Below, in pieces: positions 11,500 through 26,281 of a stretch of DNA of 64,000 bases. How positions within the stretch are numbered: the stretch's first letter is position 1; every line of letters starts with the position of its first letter. The notes below the pieces were generated by a model. It ran no database searches. It was not told the DNA's origin and was given only the letters and a program-made list of their open reading frames with translations. This stretch comes from Plecoglossus altivelis (taxonomy: Eukaryota > Chordata > Actinopteri > Osmeriformes > Plecoglossidae), in the NCBI GenBank assembly GCA_036571765.1, contig BROE01000019.1:10774304-10838303 (forward strand), read 5' to 3'. The translations under genes and the position numbers were made by a program.

Positions 11500-14400
11500 A
11501 GGGGCAGGTGTGTGTGTTTGGGGGGGAGGGGGTGCAGTAGGGGGTGGGCAGGGTCATCCCCCTCAGTGTTCAAACCTGTCACATCAGTGTACCAACACAT
11601 ACTCTCTCGTGCGACCTTTCTCTTAGCTTCTCTCAGATCTCAGGAAGTGACTTTCCGTCATTTTGGTTCGTGTTATTTGCCGTTAGTGTCCCAGTTGTCT
11701 CAGCATGCCAATCTCCTTAATCAACCTTGATTATGTGGAGATTATTTCACCTGAATAATTACGTTTTTTGCTCTGGTAACTTTCTCAAATGTCTCTCTAT
11801 TAAACGCATGACTGTAATGTCGCTGGGAATATAAAATGGGTCATTATAAGTGATTATTTCCATAATCCTAAGTGACCCTGTAAGCATGGCCCTTTCCATA
11901 TTCCTTCACTGTTCTTTATTACTTGCTGATTCGACTGAAAAGAGCAGAGGCCAATTATGTTGGATGCCCTGGCAGCTCATTTAATAATTTATTTATTTAA
12001 CTCCGTTTAAAGGACAAACCTGGGACTGGATGTTGAAGTCTGATGTTGCCATTTGAAATTAAATTGCCGTCGTGTAAAATGTCATCGTTACGCAGGTAGG
12101 AGAGGTTAACTCTTCACCTGACAGGCTGACCTGATTGTTGACACCTTTTCCCCCTGATGCGACGGAACAACAAATTCACGGTGACCACTGCTAACGAAGT
12201 TCAGTTCGGTTTGTTTTCCTTCTCATGGCCGTTTGGTGGAGGGGCTAGGGGAGGCTGGAAGGGAGGGCCTGGGGGGGAGGGGGGTGGCCCCTGGGGGTCA
12301 GATGCTGGACGAGGGTCTCTGCAGGAGGGAGGAGAGTTGCCACAGATGTGTGTGGACACGGTGACGTTAACGTGCCAGAAAGTGTGAACGCTGTTCCAAC
12401 CTGTCACCGTGATTGTCTAATTGGCAGACCCCTGAAATCCGATGAAGCGGCAGGAGTGTTCATTACTGTGCCAGCGTGGCACCTCTACAAAGATAATTAC
12501 TCTGCTAAAAACAAGGCAAATTGCCATAGTCTGGGGGTCTTTATGCTGCGTAAAGGCAACAATTTTCTGCCGGAAAAATTGTCCAGTGAATGTCACCAGT
12601 GGGTAGCTGTGAACCTGAAACAATCAGATAGTTCAACGTTTAAAAAAATTAAATTCGAATGTAATAGGGCCCTTTATGCCAAACTTTTCTAGGCAGAATG
12701 TTGGTGATTTTACCTGGTTTCGTTGACCTTCTGTTATACAGTACTTCTGTAACTATAAACCGTGAACGGCAACACTTTTTAATCTTAAATCTGAGAACTT
12801 TACATGTCTACATAGAGATGTCTAATAACAAAGCACTGAACTATCTGCAATAAACACTTCATATTAAAATCCCAACTCATCTTGGCTGTTATTTTGTCTG
12901 AAGCTGCACTACTGTGTTTGGTTCGCTGGTGATTTGACCTACAGTCGTACATAATTGATATGCAGCCTGTCTAGGAGTGTGTGTGTAATCTGATTAAAGG
13001 TGTACTTTCTTGAATAGACTCAGGGCATGAATAAAAGACCTTCACTTTCTCAGTTATTGCCCAAGTTTAAATGACGCATTATCACAGTGCGGAGATCGAC
13101 TGTTGTGCGTGAACTCAGTAAATAAAGACACACTGTAGTGGACTGTCGTGTGCTGACGCCTAATGTGTTTTCCAATCACATCTATCGGGGGACATGAGTC
13201 CAGCCCAGTGAGTATGGATCGCATCTATCACTTTGCAGATGACCGATTGTTCACAGTGAAGATGCCGAAATCATTCTTTAGGAGGTTTCGTTCCTGTAAA
13301 CATGCCCTTTGGAAATGAATAGAATGGATCAATGTTCTTTTGCATGTGTGTATGAGCGAGTCTGATCTCAGATTGTTGTTCCAAAGAATGTCAAATTGTT
13401 TTCCCCCCCTCCTTTTCCCACCCATCACCTCCTTCCCTTCTCTCTCCAACCGCTCCAGAGACGTCAGAGAGAATACCGTCATTTTTCCTGATGCCATGGG
13501 AGTTTTGTTACAAGCAAATGTCAAGGGATGAGTTCTTTGTCTTCAAAGATGCCCTGACACCTGTCGCTAACGTCCTTTTTTTGGAGGCTAATTACATCTC
13601 CCTCGACGCCCGTCTTTTTCCAGTGAGGTTTGAGACAAATGTTCACGATCTTTTTGTTTGACAGTGTCATAACTTTTGTTGTCTATCACCAAAATCTTCT
13701 ACACAAGATTACAAGGTCTGCTACCCACATTGTGGAGACTGTTTCAAGTTCAATACCCAAGAGTAAGACAAAACAATATCTTACCCTCGTGAACACAAGA
13801 CAACAACAGTGAGATTGCCTTGGATCTGAATACAAAGTAAACGAATATTTGCTTGAGAATGGAGATGAAACTCTACAAGTTCTTGAAGATGCAGCTCTAC
13901 AAGTTCTTCAAAGCCAAATCTTGTATCGCACAAATATAAAAGCATTTCAAAGAGGCCTTCACCTCTTGAGAGGTGATAATTTTAATTTTGTATTCATTGG
14001 TATTCCTGACTCTTTCACTGCGTGGCCACAAAGCATCACAGATCCCTAAACCCCTAACCTCTCCCACACTCCACCCAGTACACCTGCCACTTGCATGAGA
14101 CGTCCAGCCTAGGGAAAACATCTGCTTGCTGTGAATACAAATACCTCAATACCTCTTCTACCAAGGTACGTCCATGCTAGATGTCAGAATTAATTCGTTT
14201 GACGCAACATTTTGTCACACGTTGGGTAGATCCAAGTGTTTTCAGTGCGGTAAATTGAGGATATCGCCGGTGAAATGTCAGTGGTGGTAACTGTGTTGTC
14301 TGATCATGCTTTCTTTAATTTCCCACGTTCGTGTCCAGCAACGACATGCGATTCTGCAGATGGTAGTGTGCAGCTATATAGCTGCGATAGTCTGTTATCA

Positions 14401-17400
14401 GGTAAGACTATAACATCATTTAATTTCTTCCTGTCTCACCGTACCATTTCACAATGCAGAAAAGCTACTTTTAGTCTTCGACGCAGATTTATAATGGAGA
14501 CATACAAGATTGTGAGAGAACTCTAACTGAATTGATTAAGGCATTAAGAGTAATTGTGCTCCAAATCAATGAGCAGATCCCATGAAATACGCGGCCGAGG
14601 AGTGAAAAGAATGTTGATTTTGACTGTTCTGTTTTTCATCGGTATACTTGGCTTCATCAAATCTTCATTATATTAGCAGTGCAATTAAAGCTAATACCTT
14701 AATTACGGTTGAACAATGGTAGTTTAATGGTAATGGCCCTCTTGGCGAGTGGGTTTCATTCTTTAGTAACTGGAATAAAAACAGGACATCCCAGCTAAGC
14801 AATCCCATGATGATAATTGCTCAAATCCCCCTCTTGCTGAGAGAAAACTGATGAAAGAAGTATTGTTCAGAGACCATCCGTTGCACAGTCCACCAATCCC
14901 TGGTCCAACTGTTTGGCTGATGCCAGTTTCCCATTTGAAGGACGAGAGCCAAGAAAGAAAAGGCAGTGTCCAGTAAGATCTGATTCAAGCAAACAACAAA
15001 CTGTACAACATTGTGTTTTTCCTTCTTTTTTTCCCACCTCCGTTCGAGAAGTTGGGAGTTTGTCCTTGTCTTCTTTGAGGGTTTCGGTTAGGCGTAGGTG
15101 TTGCAGATGCCAGTGGAACGCTGCATGACATTGCTGATCAAGAGAGCCAAAAAAACAAAAAAAAACACACACACACACAAACCCCCCCCTCCCCAAAACG
15201 ATTGCATTTGATTTAGTACAACATGTACTTATTGATGCAAGATCACCATTTGAGTGTTCTCGTCATGTGGTGAGGCGTTTCACGGTCAACACAGCTCAAA
15301 CGAAGCTTTGACAGAAGCGTACGTGATTACTGCTTACAGAGACGATGTGTATGCTAGCCAGGGTGGTTTGGTGTGTAGCCTCTTCAGTTATGGCTTCAAC
15401 AAACCCATTTGACTGTGTTTTGGAGGGAAACACGGTATAGCCTATGGTTTCTGTAATGTCTAAAACATGGAAACAAGAATTTTTTTTTTTGACTGTACTG
15501 TACTTATCCTTCTGACTGCTAAATTATGGTCTGTAGTAATACATCTTGAGAATTATATGATGCTCGTTCTTCCAACTGCAGAGGGTGGGGTGCAATCTTT
15601 CAAATACACGATCAGGGTGATGGCCCTGCCAGATTGGAGGCGGTCAAAAGATGAACAGATTTTCATTTTCCAACATGGCAATTAGGGTATTTTTGAGCTT
15701 TCAACAAAAGTGGCAGATGGATGGAAGCAGTATGCTGTTTCACAAAACTTAGAGCCAGTAACTTTTCCTTCTCCACCCACAACCAGATAGTCCAAACGTC
15801 TGGAGTAGAGGCAGACTAGAGTACTCAGTGGGCTGAAGCGTGGGTGGACCACAGTGGGTTACAAATCTGTAACATTTATGTCCATAGATTAAATTAAAGA
15901 CTGTGGTTTCTCATTATGAGGATACTGCACTGGTTTGAAACATCTCAGTCAGTGAGAGGGCATCAGGTGTGAGCAGAAATATTTGGGGAGAGTTTTATCG
16001 TACACTTTATCCTAGCTACAGATGTCGCTCTGTGTGTAATTGGCGGTCCTACGGTGGCAGGTGTCTACAATCTCGTCCAGACTTCTTCGCTCACACTGTG
16101 CCTTTGAGAAGAGAACTCGCCAGTCACCGTAACCCTTCAGAGCTTCACCCTACCACAGCAACGGGCAGACAAAAAGAAAAAAGGCCTCTTTTGATGATGA
16201 AAATAAGCTACTGAAAGAAGAAGAAGAAGTTTGGGATCTTGCTGAGATGCAATCAAGGAGGCCGAAGAGCGGCAAGGTTTCCCAGGCCGTTATCGACGAG
16301 TGTCATCTGTTGTCTGAGCAGTGCAGATCACATCCAGCAGCCTCAGGACTCTCCCTGGTGTCCTTGCCTTCCTTTTAGCTTCGGCTCTCAGTCGCAGCTG
16401 CCTTCCAGCTCTGCAGGATGCAGCCCTTTGCAACGTATGACCATGGCTACAACACAGCAACGTTTTTTACATGAAACACCAGGGTGTGCGTGTGTGTGTG
16501 TGCAACACAATGTCAGACTACTGTTGTTGCCCGGATGGATCTGCAGCAATTAAACAGTGACTAGGGTATTGTTTGAAACTCGTACTACACTGTGCCTGTG
16601 AAGCAAGTGAAAAGGCTGTGCCAGAGCTTAGGTGGGCACAGTCATTAGCTAATTACAGTCTGCCAGAGTCCCTCACTACATCTGACACATACTCATGAAG
16701 CTTTCATAAGGCTTTCTATATAACTTGTCAGTCTTGTCTGAAGTCATCTAGCTTTAAGGTTGCCTGTCAAATAATCACTAATGGAACAATAACAAAACAG
16801 TTATTTCAGACTTTTTCTACAAAGTAGAAAGGTTGCTTTTTATTTCATGCACACTTTTCCACAATCACACATCCAAATGTGTCTTTTCAAGCAAATGCTT
16901 TCAACGCAATAAAATGTATTTACCTATGTTGCATTACTGCAGTTCAGGTACCTCACACACGCGCACACGCGCACGCGCACACACAAAAACACCCACGTTC
17001 TGCCTTTCATCCAGGTATTACAGCCATGTGATTATGTTAACATGGATGTGGTTCAGTCACATCATGTGGTGAAATTACAAATCAACACTTACAAGGTGAG
17101 CTCCCAAGGGTGGACACACAGAGGGAGCTCTCCCTCCCTCCTCCCCACCCCCTCTCCCCTTCCCCCCACCCCCCTCTCCTGAGAAGGCATTGTTAGAGGG
17201 GGAAATGCATGGATAATTTAACATACCATCAGCGGTGACATTTTGATGAATGGAATAACCTATACCTGCACATGCAGTATGATGCTCGATTTACTTTTGC
17301 TTGCAAGTCCGAAGGCTGGAGATAAAAGCCACCCAGCTCAAAGTGTAGAAGACGACCGAACCAACATCTTGCTGCTGTAAACTGTATCCCCCCCCAAAAA

Positions 17401-20400
17401 AATGTGTATTGAATGAGGCGTTGTAATTTGGTTTCAAGCTAAAAGAAATAACAAACATGATGACACTAACTGTAATTTGTAATAAAATGACATGAGGTCT
17501 GGGCGGGTTCTGCAGGACGTTATGACACTTTCCTTTCTTCAGCATTTGCCTGAAGCCATTTTAACATGTGGCATAACCCTCTTCAACGGCTTCAAGATGG
17601 TAAATATTTATTTTGTTTCTGACTTTGCAAGCGAGACTGGTGAAACATCTGGATTCCCAGATTGTCGAGTGACATGGGAAATCGAGCACAACTGTTTAAT
17701 TGCCTTCAAGGAAGACGATAGCTTTCCACTGTCTCCCAAGGAGGCGAAAAGCAATGAAAACTTCAGGAGACAGCTTATTTTGGAGTATGCAGCCTAACAT
17801 GACATATGTCAGTCAAGTTTGAGCTCCGCATCTGAAAATAGTTTTGATCCTGCCGCCATGCCCATCTTGTCATTTGGGCAACGTCATTCAGTGTCACCAA
17901 ACGGTCCCAATATCTGTTGTCGTGACAAAGATTTTGTTGTAGTACGATTAACAATCGCACCAGAACTGCCGTTTCTGCCAAATTTCATATGAGAAATTTG
18001 ATCTCCTGGAAACGGATCCCCTTGAGCATAGCATACTACAGAGGAAAAGTTATTTTTCCTAGAATGATTTGAGAAATTCTAAGACCACTAAGAGTTTTAG
18101 ATATAGGCCTACAGGTATCTACAGCAAACTGACAAAAGTATAGTTACATTCACAGTTATCAGATTATACTTGGCTAAGTAATAATGATGTTCATAGTAAT
18201 GTCGATTCAGTGTCTGATATCATCACATTTATGTTAATTGCCTCTGCCTTGGCAAATCCAACTTTATTATTATTATTATGGTTAGGCTTTTTTCCATCAT
18301 CAAAACTATTTGGCTTCCCTCCAAGGCTGAAGTCTGCTTTCTGAAATGAGCTGTGTAGTGTTTCCTTCAGTGTGTGTCTGAACAGGAAGGCAAAGAGAGG
18401 AAGCCTCACTCTTGCCCTCTCTCTGCCTGTTCTGTCTGCAAAAGGACATGATTGGAGTGAAATTAATCTAATTAATGACTCATTCAAGGTCACATTTATC
18501 AGTTACACCCTCCAGGGTGAAATCTATATTTAAAAACTGGGAGCAGATATGTGGGAGCCACTGTGCTGTCTCCTCTTTGACGGCAGACAGAGCATGTTTG
18601 CGGTTCTCTTGCATCTAAACTATGACCACATTTTCAGTGGCCCCAGTCCCCGAATATTCACAGAAATGATCGTTTCATGTTTACACCAACCGGTCAAAAG
18701 CCAGAGACACATAAAACAAGACCAGATGTTGCTCGCAGGTAAATTAACATGTTATTGATGAATATTCACGAAAGTGTTTGCGCTTGAAAAACAAGAGATT
18801 TGTATTAATTGAACTAATTAACACACAAGTGATGCCTATTAGTCCATATTTTTTAACAGCCTTCCTATGTACGCCTCCTAAATCTAAACAGTATTATCCA
18901 GACAACACTGTTGACAGTTTAGATCTAGTAGTCCAGTGCCTCATCTTTTCTCATCTGGCAAATAGAAAAAGAAGGAACATCTGTAGCTCTTTCTCAAAGC
19001 ATCCTTGCTGCTTTTTGGAACAGAATACAAATCAACAAATACTACACAACAGACTGACACGTATGAATGGATAACAATAGACATTTGGCTAACACGATTT
19101 TGGGGGGAATATAAATGTAAATTGGATCGTATCTTTTGTCTCTTGACAGTAATTGGGGTTGTGTACCAGTTTGCGTCATCCTCTTTCCCCAAAAGTTTTA
19201 AGCACCAAAGCCACTTCTTTCTGTAGTTTTACGCCAATTAATGCGTTTCTTCCTGACGTACTTGAAATCTTCGGCGTGTCAATGCAGTTCAGGGCTCAAG
19301 GAGATCCTCCCCAAAGACTATCTTGACACAATCAAAGCTGGCTTGTCTAAAGTAGAGCTAATCAAGGGCCACACAGTCAAGCCATGTTAGAAGTGAACAA
19401 CCTCATCCAGGCTAACTCACTCTGCTCCGTCCAATCATTGTTTCTGTTATTGGCAGGTAACCTTGGAAGAGGTGAGAATATTTCTTACATCAATTAATTC
19501 AATTAACACCGTTTTTAAGAGCTCATTTGGCGCTAGCCCCTTGATCTGCATCGACAATGAAATAATCAACTACCGTTTTAGGTGCGAGTCTGTCTGCTAG
19601 GCACTTACCAGCAGACCTGCTGTGAGTACACGATTCTGAACCACAGAGATGCTTTAGGACTGATTGCCCAATGGGCAAAGTTTATGTAGGATTTGAGGTG
19701 AGAGTAAGAGCTGAGCTTCACGGCTATCCTGAAGGGGTGAGGCATTAGCAATGCAGCCGTACGGAGAGGATGTGTGGAGGAGGGAGGGGAGGCCAGGAAA
19801 GGGTTGAGCTTGAAGAACGAATCCCAGGGTTATTGGATTTTCTGACCAGCTCAGTTGCAGGCAGGGATGAATCAGTCCCTGAAGACCAGTCAGAAAGTGG
19901 TGAGGCATGTGAATGATAAAGATCAGCTATCGGCAAATAGATTTTTTCTAAACTCTGGCTCACATTGTTCCCAGATTCTTGATTCCTCTCGTCAAAAACG
20001 CCTCGAAGCAAATAAAGCCGTCGGAATAATTGCGTCAATCCTTTCCTGCAGAGGTACGATGAGGTTAGATCTTGGCGTTCGAATGTTATTATTTGGTTTC
20101 AAGTCTCGCGCGGGGAAACCTAGCGAAGGCCGTTCTGGAAAAACAGTTTTCCAAGGTGGAGACGTTACGAGGCGCATTTTCATTATGGCGGCGGATTCCC
20201 TCGGCGCCCGGCGAGCTTAAAAACGAGGACGTGGAAGCCGTCCGTAAGAAAAAGCACCAGAGGGTTAAGAGAGGAACAAAGTTAAGAGTCAGCCTCTGAC
20301 TGGAGTCTACTTACTTTCCTGTCTTGATCTCTCACACCCTGGAGAGGCCTGGGATATTTCCAGACTCTTTCCCACATTTGTTTCACCACCCTAATTGTCC

Positions 20401-23400
20401 CGTAGGGAGAACAGACTCCGGTGCGCGATAATCTGCAAATCAATGAAGGTGGTTGTAAAACTCTTACTAAGTCATGTCACCCCAGCTGGAGGTAAATTCA
20501 CTCTGGAAACTTCTAATTAGGAGTGTCAAATGTGTGTCCACCTATAGAGATGAAGTGATATTTTATGACATGGTGACTCTATGCTCTCAGGCAGAACAGG
20601 ACTGATTCAGTCAGATAATACTAACTCCAGGTGTGGGGACAACAGCACAGTTGAAGACTAGACAGCAGGCAAAGACTTCTTGGATGTGATTCTTTTCATG
20701 TTTAAATATTCAACACGATCTTGGAACTGTAATACATTAATGGTTGAAAACCGTACCAGTGTTGATATCATGCTACCTCATCTAGCAGTTCTTGATGTTT
20801 CTACGATGTTCGACGGTTTCTTGTTTCCTGACAGGACTGTGCTGGGACGCCCTTGACGTGAATCTGTATGCAGCTCACTCCCTCCCAGTAATCCATGATT
20901 TACACAGTTTGTCTCTAAAGAACTTGCTGCCCTGACTAAGATAAACAAAGGATCTGCTTGAAGCCCTTTAGGATTACAGGCAAAAAAAAATAATTATACC
21001 TACATTCCTACATCACTTAACGCCAATATAAACATTCTCATGGACAGTTATCTAACTGACAGACGTCAACTGAATCACAAGCCACAATTCCTCAAACCCA
21101 CATTGAGACTATGCAAAAGTGACATTCAAGACTAAACAAAGGTCATCGCATGCAGTATTGCATTACAACGTTGCTCCATTTGACTAATTTACTCCAAATG
21201 TCTTGACCTCACAATTGTTTCGACTCAGGATAATTGCTTACGGTGGATACGACAAATGAGAGGGGGTTATTTGACATTTGGCAGGTGTATTAAGTGGGTG
21301 AATGTGTTAAAGCCCTTGAGACCCATTGGCATAGCCATCGTATTCACTGTCATGCTGTAAAGAAATTCATTCCCTAATCCCTCCATATAAATGAGGCTGC
21401 TATTCTGCCATGTCACGTCCAGGCTTAAAAAGATTATTCTTGAACCACATCGAATGCCTAAATAGATTAAGAAAACCAATAGCGCTTCCAGTTAGGAAAC
21501 TTAGCTTTAAAGTCAGAAGCAACAACAGGCGTAGCTCTTAAATGTACTGTTTTAACTGGTAGATATGTCATTGGTTATTCTAAAGAACATCTTTTTTTTA
21601 TACTGTCTTAAGAAGCACCTCCCATTGCTATACACACTGAACTATGTCAACAGCATATTTATAAAGTAGACAATGATGCTACTACATATTAATGTCAAAT
21701 GGTTCCTCTTGAATTGCTTACCCCTTTTTGAACAACTTTTCAAATCTATACTTGATAATGTGTTTACCGTTACAAGCAGACACGCACTAACACAGCTCCG
21801 GTCTTAAAACATGCTTGCTAAGTGTCTCTCTGACAAATCAATATATTTAATATGAGCTAAAACGGGTTATATACTCTACACTTACCCAAGCCAAGTTAAT
21901 TCAATATTTTTTGCCTAATCAAGTAAGCCTGGGGGCATCTAAGTAAATTAACCCCGTGTCTTATTTTAAGATGAGTTGCTAATTCCGAATCCCAATGGTT
22001 TGTTTTGCGTTAATTCCATCTCAAAATGCCGGCTAAACTATGGGCCTATTCTGGAGAGTTACGTGTCTTTAGTTCGGAATTTGTATTACAGTTAGTCTCG
22101 GTTGCGATACCAAGTGGAGACGAATTAATCTTCTCTACCACTCAAAATGTGCGCATGATATTGTTGTGAAACGGCTTGATTGGTGTGATCAGTGTCAAAG
22201 TTACCTTTGGCTTGTCTTCCACTGCTAGATCGTAACTTTAGCTTCTTGAACGTGTAGGACTACCGGCTCAGCTAGCAGGTGCTTCAAGGCTGCTACCGCT
22301 AATCGAAGGAACCTCGTCAGGTAGCGCATTTTTTGTAAAACATTTTTTTAGTTCCTGCTCCGTCAGTTCCTGGATGCGCCGGAAGCCGCTTCGTCAAATA
22401 TGACCTCAAGTTCTTGTCTAAACCCACAGACAGAAGTATTAAACATAGTCTAATGAGTTTGTCTTTGACCAAACGCCGAAAGTTTAAACAATACGCAGCC
22501 ATTTAGCCAACAACATTGAGTTCGTTTTCACAGTAAAACATATATTTTTAAGACTATGACAGATGGAAATAAGTTTGGGTTTTCTTTTCAACTGCAGCCC
22601 TATACTGTCCCTTTCATGAGTTTAAAATTTCAAAGTGTGGAAGTCTTTGTAGTTTTGATTTCGAACCTGTGTTCACAAGGGATGAAAGGGATTTACTTTT
22701 CCCGATGCCTTGTAAAGCATGCATAACCCTAGCCTTGATGAACCAATTCTTTCAAAGCAAAGCTTGAGAAGTCTGAAGCTCACTTCACATACGTCAGATG
22801 TTCCTGCTGAGCGGTTCGACAGTTGAAATGATTCCATATTTAATCATAAATTCACTACCGGGGTTCAGATGTGTTGCATAGAAATCTTGCCCTACAGAGA
22901 GTAGAGAAAAACGGCAATAGATTGCGCCCGTCAAACATGAAGACATCACCAACCTTTGATTGCACAGCGCTACTTCACCTGAATTTTCTTAGACAGAAAC
23001 ACTAATGGATGTTGGAGTTTAAGGAAATCAGTGTCCTTAATACACCCAATATTGCAGCATGGAATGATATTCCATCTCATAAACTTTTGCCAGGTATAAC
23101 ACACAGTGAACAGTCCTGTTTCTAATGAAAATATTTCATTGTCAGCGTCAATTAAATTAAAAAAGAATTTGATACGAGCATGGTAAGTTAAAATATAAGG
23201 TAGGCAAACTGGTCATACTTATTTAAAATAATTCTGAAACGTTCTATTCACATGTAGGGAGATAGACATATCAACTGACTTACAGCAAAGACCAAGGTAA
23301 TGTGTATTAACATCTAAATAACTCATAGCAGGATTGGAGACTAATTCAAGAACCCAGTGACCCTTTAAAGATTTACTCAACTGTTATCTCCAATTCCATC

Positions 23401-23763
23401 TTGTACATGTTGATTCTTCTCCCTGAAGCCAGGGTCTTCAATAGCCCTCTGTCAAGTCTACATCTAGGGGTGAAAAAAAAAGAAAGTTAGCAAATCAATT
23501 TTAAAGAGATACATTTTCGACTAGTAGGTAGAGATCTGACACAGTCATTCATCATGTGGGCACAATCCTAATAAAGACAAATTCAAAGTCCTTTACTCTT
23601 ACAATAGGGAACTTATCAAACGACTTCAGACGCGACTGAAACCAGCTTACAGCCAATTAGTATTTTTAGCCAACAACCAGACTGACCTCCCAAACTGTCA
23701 GGAAAACCTTTCATTTCATTTCATGGTTGTTGACAGGAACGTCTTTGATGCACTAGTTGCACT
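11500..23763. other. Gene-poor unique DNA, candidate conserved non-coding blocks
   Basis: No exon was recognised in about 12 kb. Several stretches are AT-rich, repeat-free and dense in TAATTA/ATTAAT motifs (11730-12000, 14520-14720, 18430-18500, 18790-18840, 19490-19570), the look of homeodomain-bound conserved elements. C- or G-rich strings sit at 12236-12300 and 17126-17181. A CpG-rich patch lies at 20055-20260. Confidence 0.4.
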
Positions 23764-23887
23764 GTGTGTGTGTGTGTGTGATGGGGGGGGGGGGGGTAAG
23801 TGTGTGTGTGTGTTTTTGTTTGTGTGTGTGTGGTGGTGGGGTGTGTGTGTGTGGGGGGGGGGGTAGGAGTGATGTGTGTGTGTGTGA
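23764..23887 (+). repeat. (GT)n with long G runs
   Basis: GT repeats are interrupted by two runs of ten or more G, at about 23783 and 23853. Confidence 0.9.
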
Positions 23888-26070
23888 GGTGTCAGTGTTG
23901 TTTTAAGAGTATTTTCTGGACCGTGCAGTCTTTCACTTCTTAAAAATGCAGCAGCGATATGACCAAGTATAGCTACAGATGTCTCCGTTTGACATGTGGT
24001 GTGGGATCACTGCAAGAAAAGAAAGAGATGTGCATCTATACATGTATGCATGTATGCATATGCAGGTACAGTAGTCATTAGTGGGTCTTAGTCATCAAGT
24101 TATAAACAGCATTTCTGAACAACATTCCACCATCGACCCAAAGCCCACAGTGTGAGAATCGCTCAGAATACAGATTAGTGGCAGACATATTTCACAGTGA
24201 GTTCTGTTCTTGCTCCCACAGACAGAATGATGGCTTTGCTTAAAAGAAAGGATATAACAACATCAACGGTTGTCCAGGGTGACGGATGGAGCTGGTGTAC
24301 AGAGAGACTGTCAGCAGACAAAATATAACCCATCTTGGTCTTGGGTTTAGTTCTCCAAACGAACAAACAGACATCCATGTGGTGTTTACATCCTTTGGAT
24401 TTGGAGAAATAACTGAATATCTATTCGGATTTTCTCATCTGTGTATTGCTTCCAAAAAGTGTTTATTTTGCATTTCAATTGGCTAGCACTAATGTATTAC
24501 AAATAAGTCTGGGTATCGTTTAAAGACCTGTTGCTAAGAAACAGCATTTCTCAACAGACTGTGCTGTAATACTCTCTGTTGTCAGCTGGAATAAGGAAGC
24601 TCTCAGATGGAAAGAAACATATAGGAACCATGCTAATACAAATCGAGATTAATATGACAGTAATTGTTTCTGTCATATATGACACTGAATCACGGCGCTG
24701 AATGGCATTTCTCAATGAAATGAAGAAATTGCTACAGTCCCATATTCAAGAAATCAAAACATAATTTCTTAGCTTTTCACTTGTTTGTGTTGGAGATGAG
24801 GCAACCGGTTAATGGTAGGCCTAAATCTAAGGCAGATGAAAAGTTACATAAACAAAATATAGTATAATACAAAACTAAACCAGCATAAATCATGGGTACA
24901 TTATGGGTGTTAAAACAAATTTCAATGTAATGGTTTTATGCAGTTTATATTTGATCAAGCTTATTCATGTACATTTGTTATGGAAGTAAAAAAGCGAAAC
25001 TAATGTAAAATCTAGTCCCTGTTTGATAGTAAGGGTCTTACTCATACCTTGGAAAAAGACGAGGGAATAATGGAGCAACGTTTTATTAATTTCATTTAAG
25101 CCTGTTCGTTTATCTCTGATAGAGAAAGAGAGACAAAGAGAGAGAAGACAAAGAGAAAATTAATAGAACGATATGACACAGTCCTCCAAATAAACAGTGG
25201 AGATTGGATTTCCAGCTCATTTAACCGACAGAAAACATGAGATTGTTACTCAGGCTAGGAGTCATTTGGATTGTAATGACTAATCGCAGGCCTCGTACTG
25301 CTTCAGGAAGTGGAATCGCTGTGACTGAGTACAGAGGTTAATTCGACCACCTCTACAGGTGTTGAACAAAAAACCATCTTTGTGCTGCCTCAGTCATACA
25401 ATAGTTACTTTCTTTCCATCACACACATATTTACGCGAAGATTGGATGGTAGGCCTTTAGTTTCGGCAGCGTGACAGCTGGTCTTGATTAGTGCCGTTGC
25501 GTTGCTTATTCTGAACACGCAGGTGACCACTCACGCCACTCGCCACACCTGTGGGAGAACACGACACTAGGTCTCACCAAGTCGGATTGATTTCCAATCA
25601 AGTCGCACACAGATGTGGCCGAGCGCTCAAGTGACATTTAAGGGCTCACAACCCTGAGCTTAAGAGCTGGAAAACAGGAAGTCTGTCTTTAGAAGAGAAG
25701 GCAACACACAGGATACGGATAAGACTGTGTCAAGATTGGAGATGAAAAAGAGGATAAACAGAGATAAAGAAAAAGCGAAGGAGACAAAGTATCAGACACC
25801 AGTAGATAATGTCGAGGGGTTGATTTCTTATATCGTTTTTGAGTCTTGATCTGGGGGCACTTGTTTTAAAAAGGATAGTGTTTCGTAGTTTGGTCCGCAG
25901 TGTGTGAGCCTCAAATGGGCACTGTCATTGTATGGTGTAATGATGTGAATCATTTCAAAAAATTAAGATTATTCATCGCCAAGTAGAAACTAAAGATGGA
26001 GGCCATTTCCGTTCTGGTGTTTACTTAGTGACTGATGAGGTGAGTCTTACACATGTATACACATAGAGCA
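23888..26070. other. Non-coding, nothing recognised
   Basis: Unique AT-rich DNA; small purine tracts near 25120-25160 and 25740-25790. Confidence 0.5.
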
Positions 26071-26281
26071 CAGCAGAGAGAGAGAAAGGGTGAGAGAGAA
26101 AGGGTGAGAGAGAGAGGGTGAGTGGGAGATAATGGGTGAGAGAAAGGATGTGAGAGAGAAAGGATGAGATAAAGGGTGAGAAAGGGTGAGAGAGAGAGAG
26201 ATAAAGGGTGAGAGAGAGAAAGGGAGAAAGGTTGAGAGAGAGAGGAAGAGAGATAAAGGGTGTGAGAGAGAGAGGGAGAGA
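26071..26281 (+). repeat. GA-rich minisatellite
   Basis: Tandem AGAGAGAAAGGGTGAG-type units of about 16-20 bases. The Ser/Leu-rich minus ORFs are artefacts. Confidence 0.92.

Noticed and set aside
17492..17797. 101-residue ORF in unique DNA
   Set aside because: Composition is protein-like, but there is no recognisable family, no clear splice context and the length is within chance expectation.
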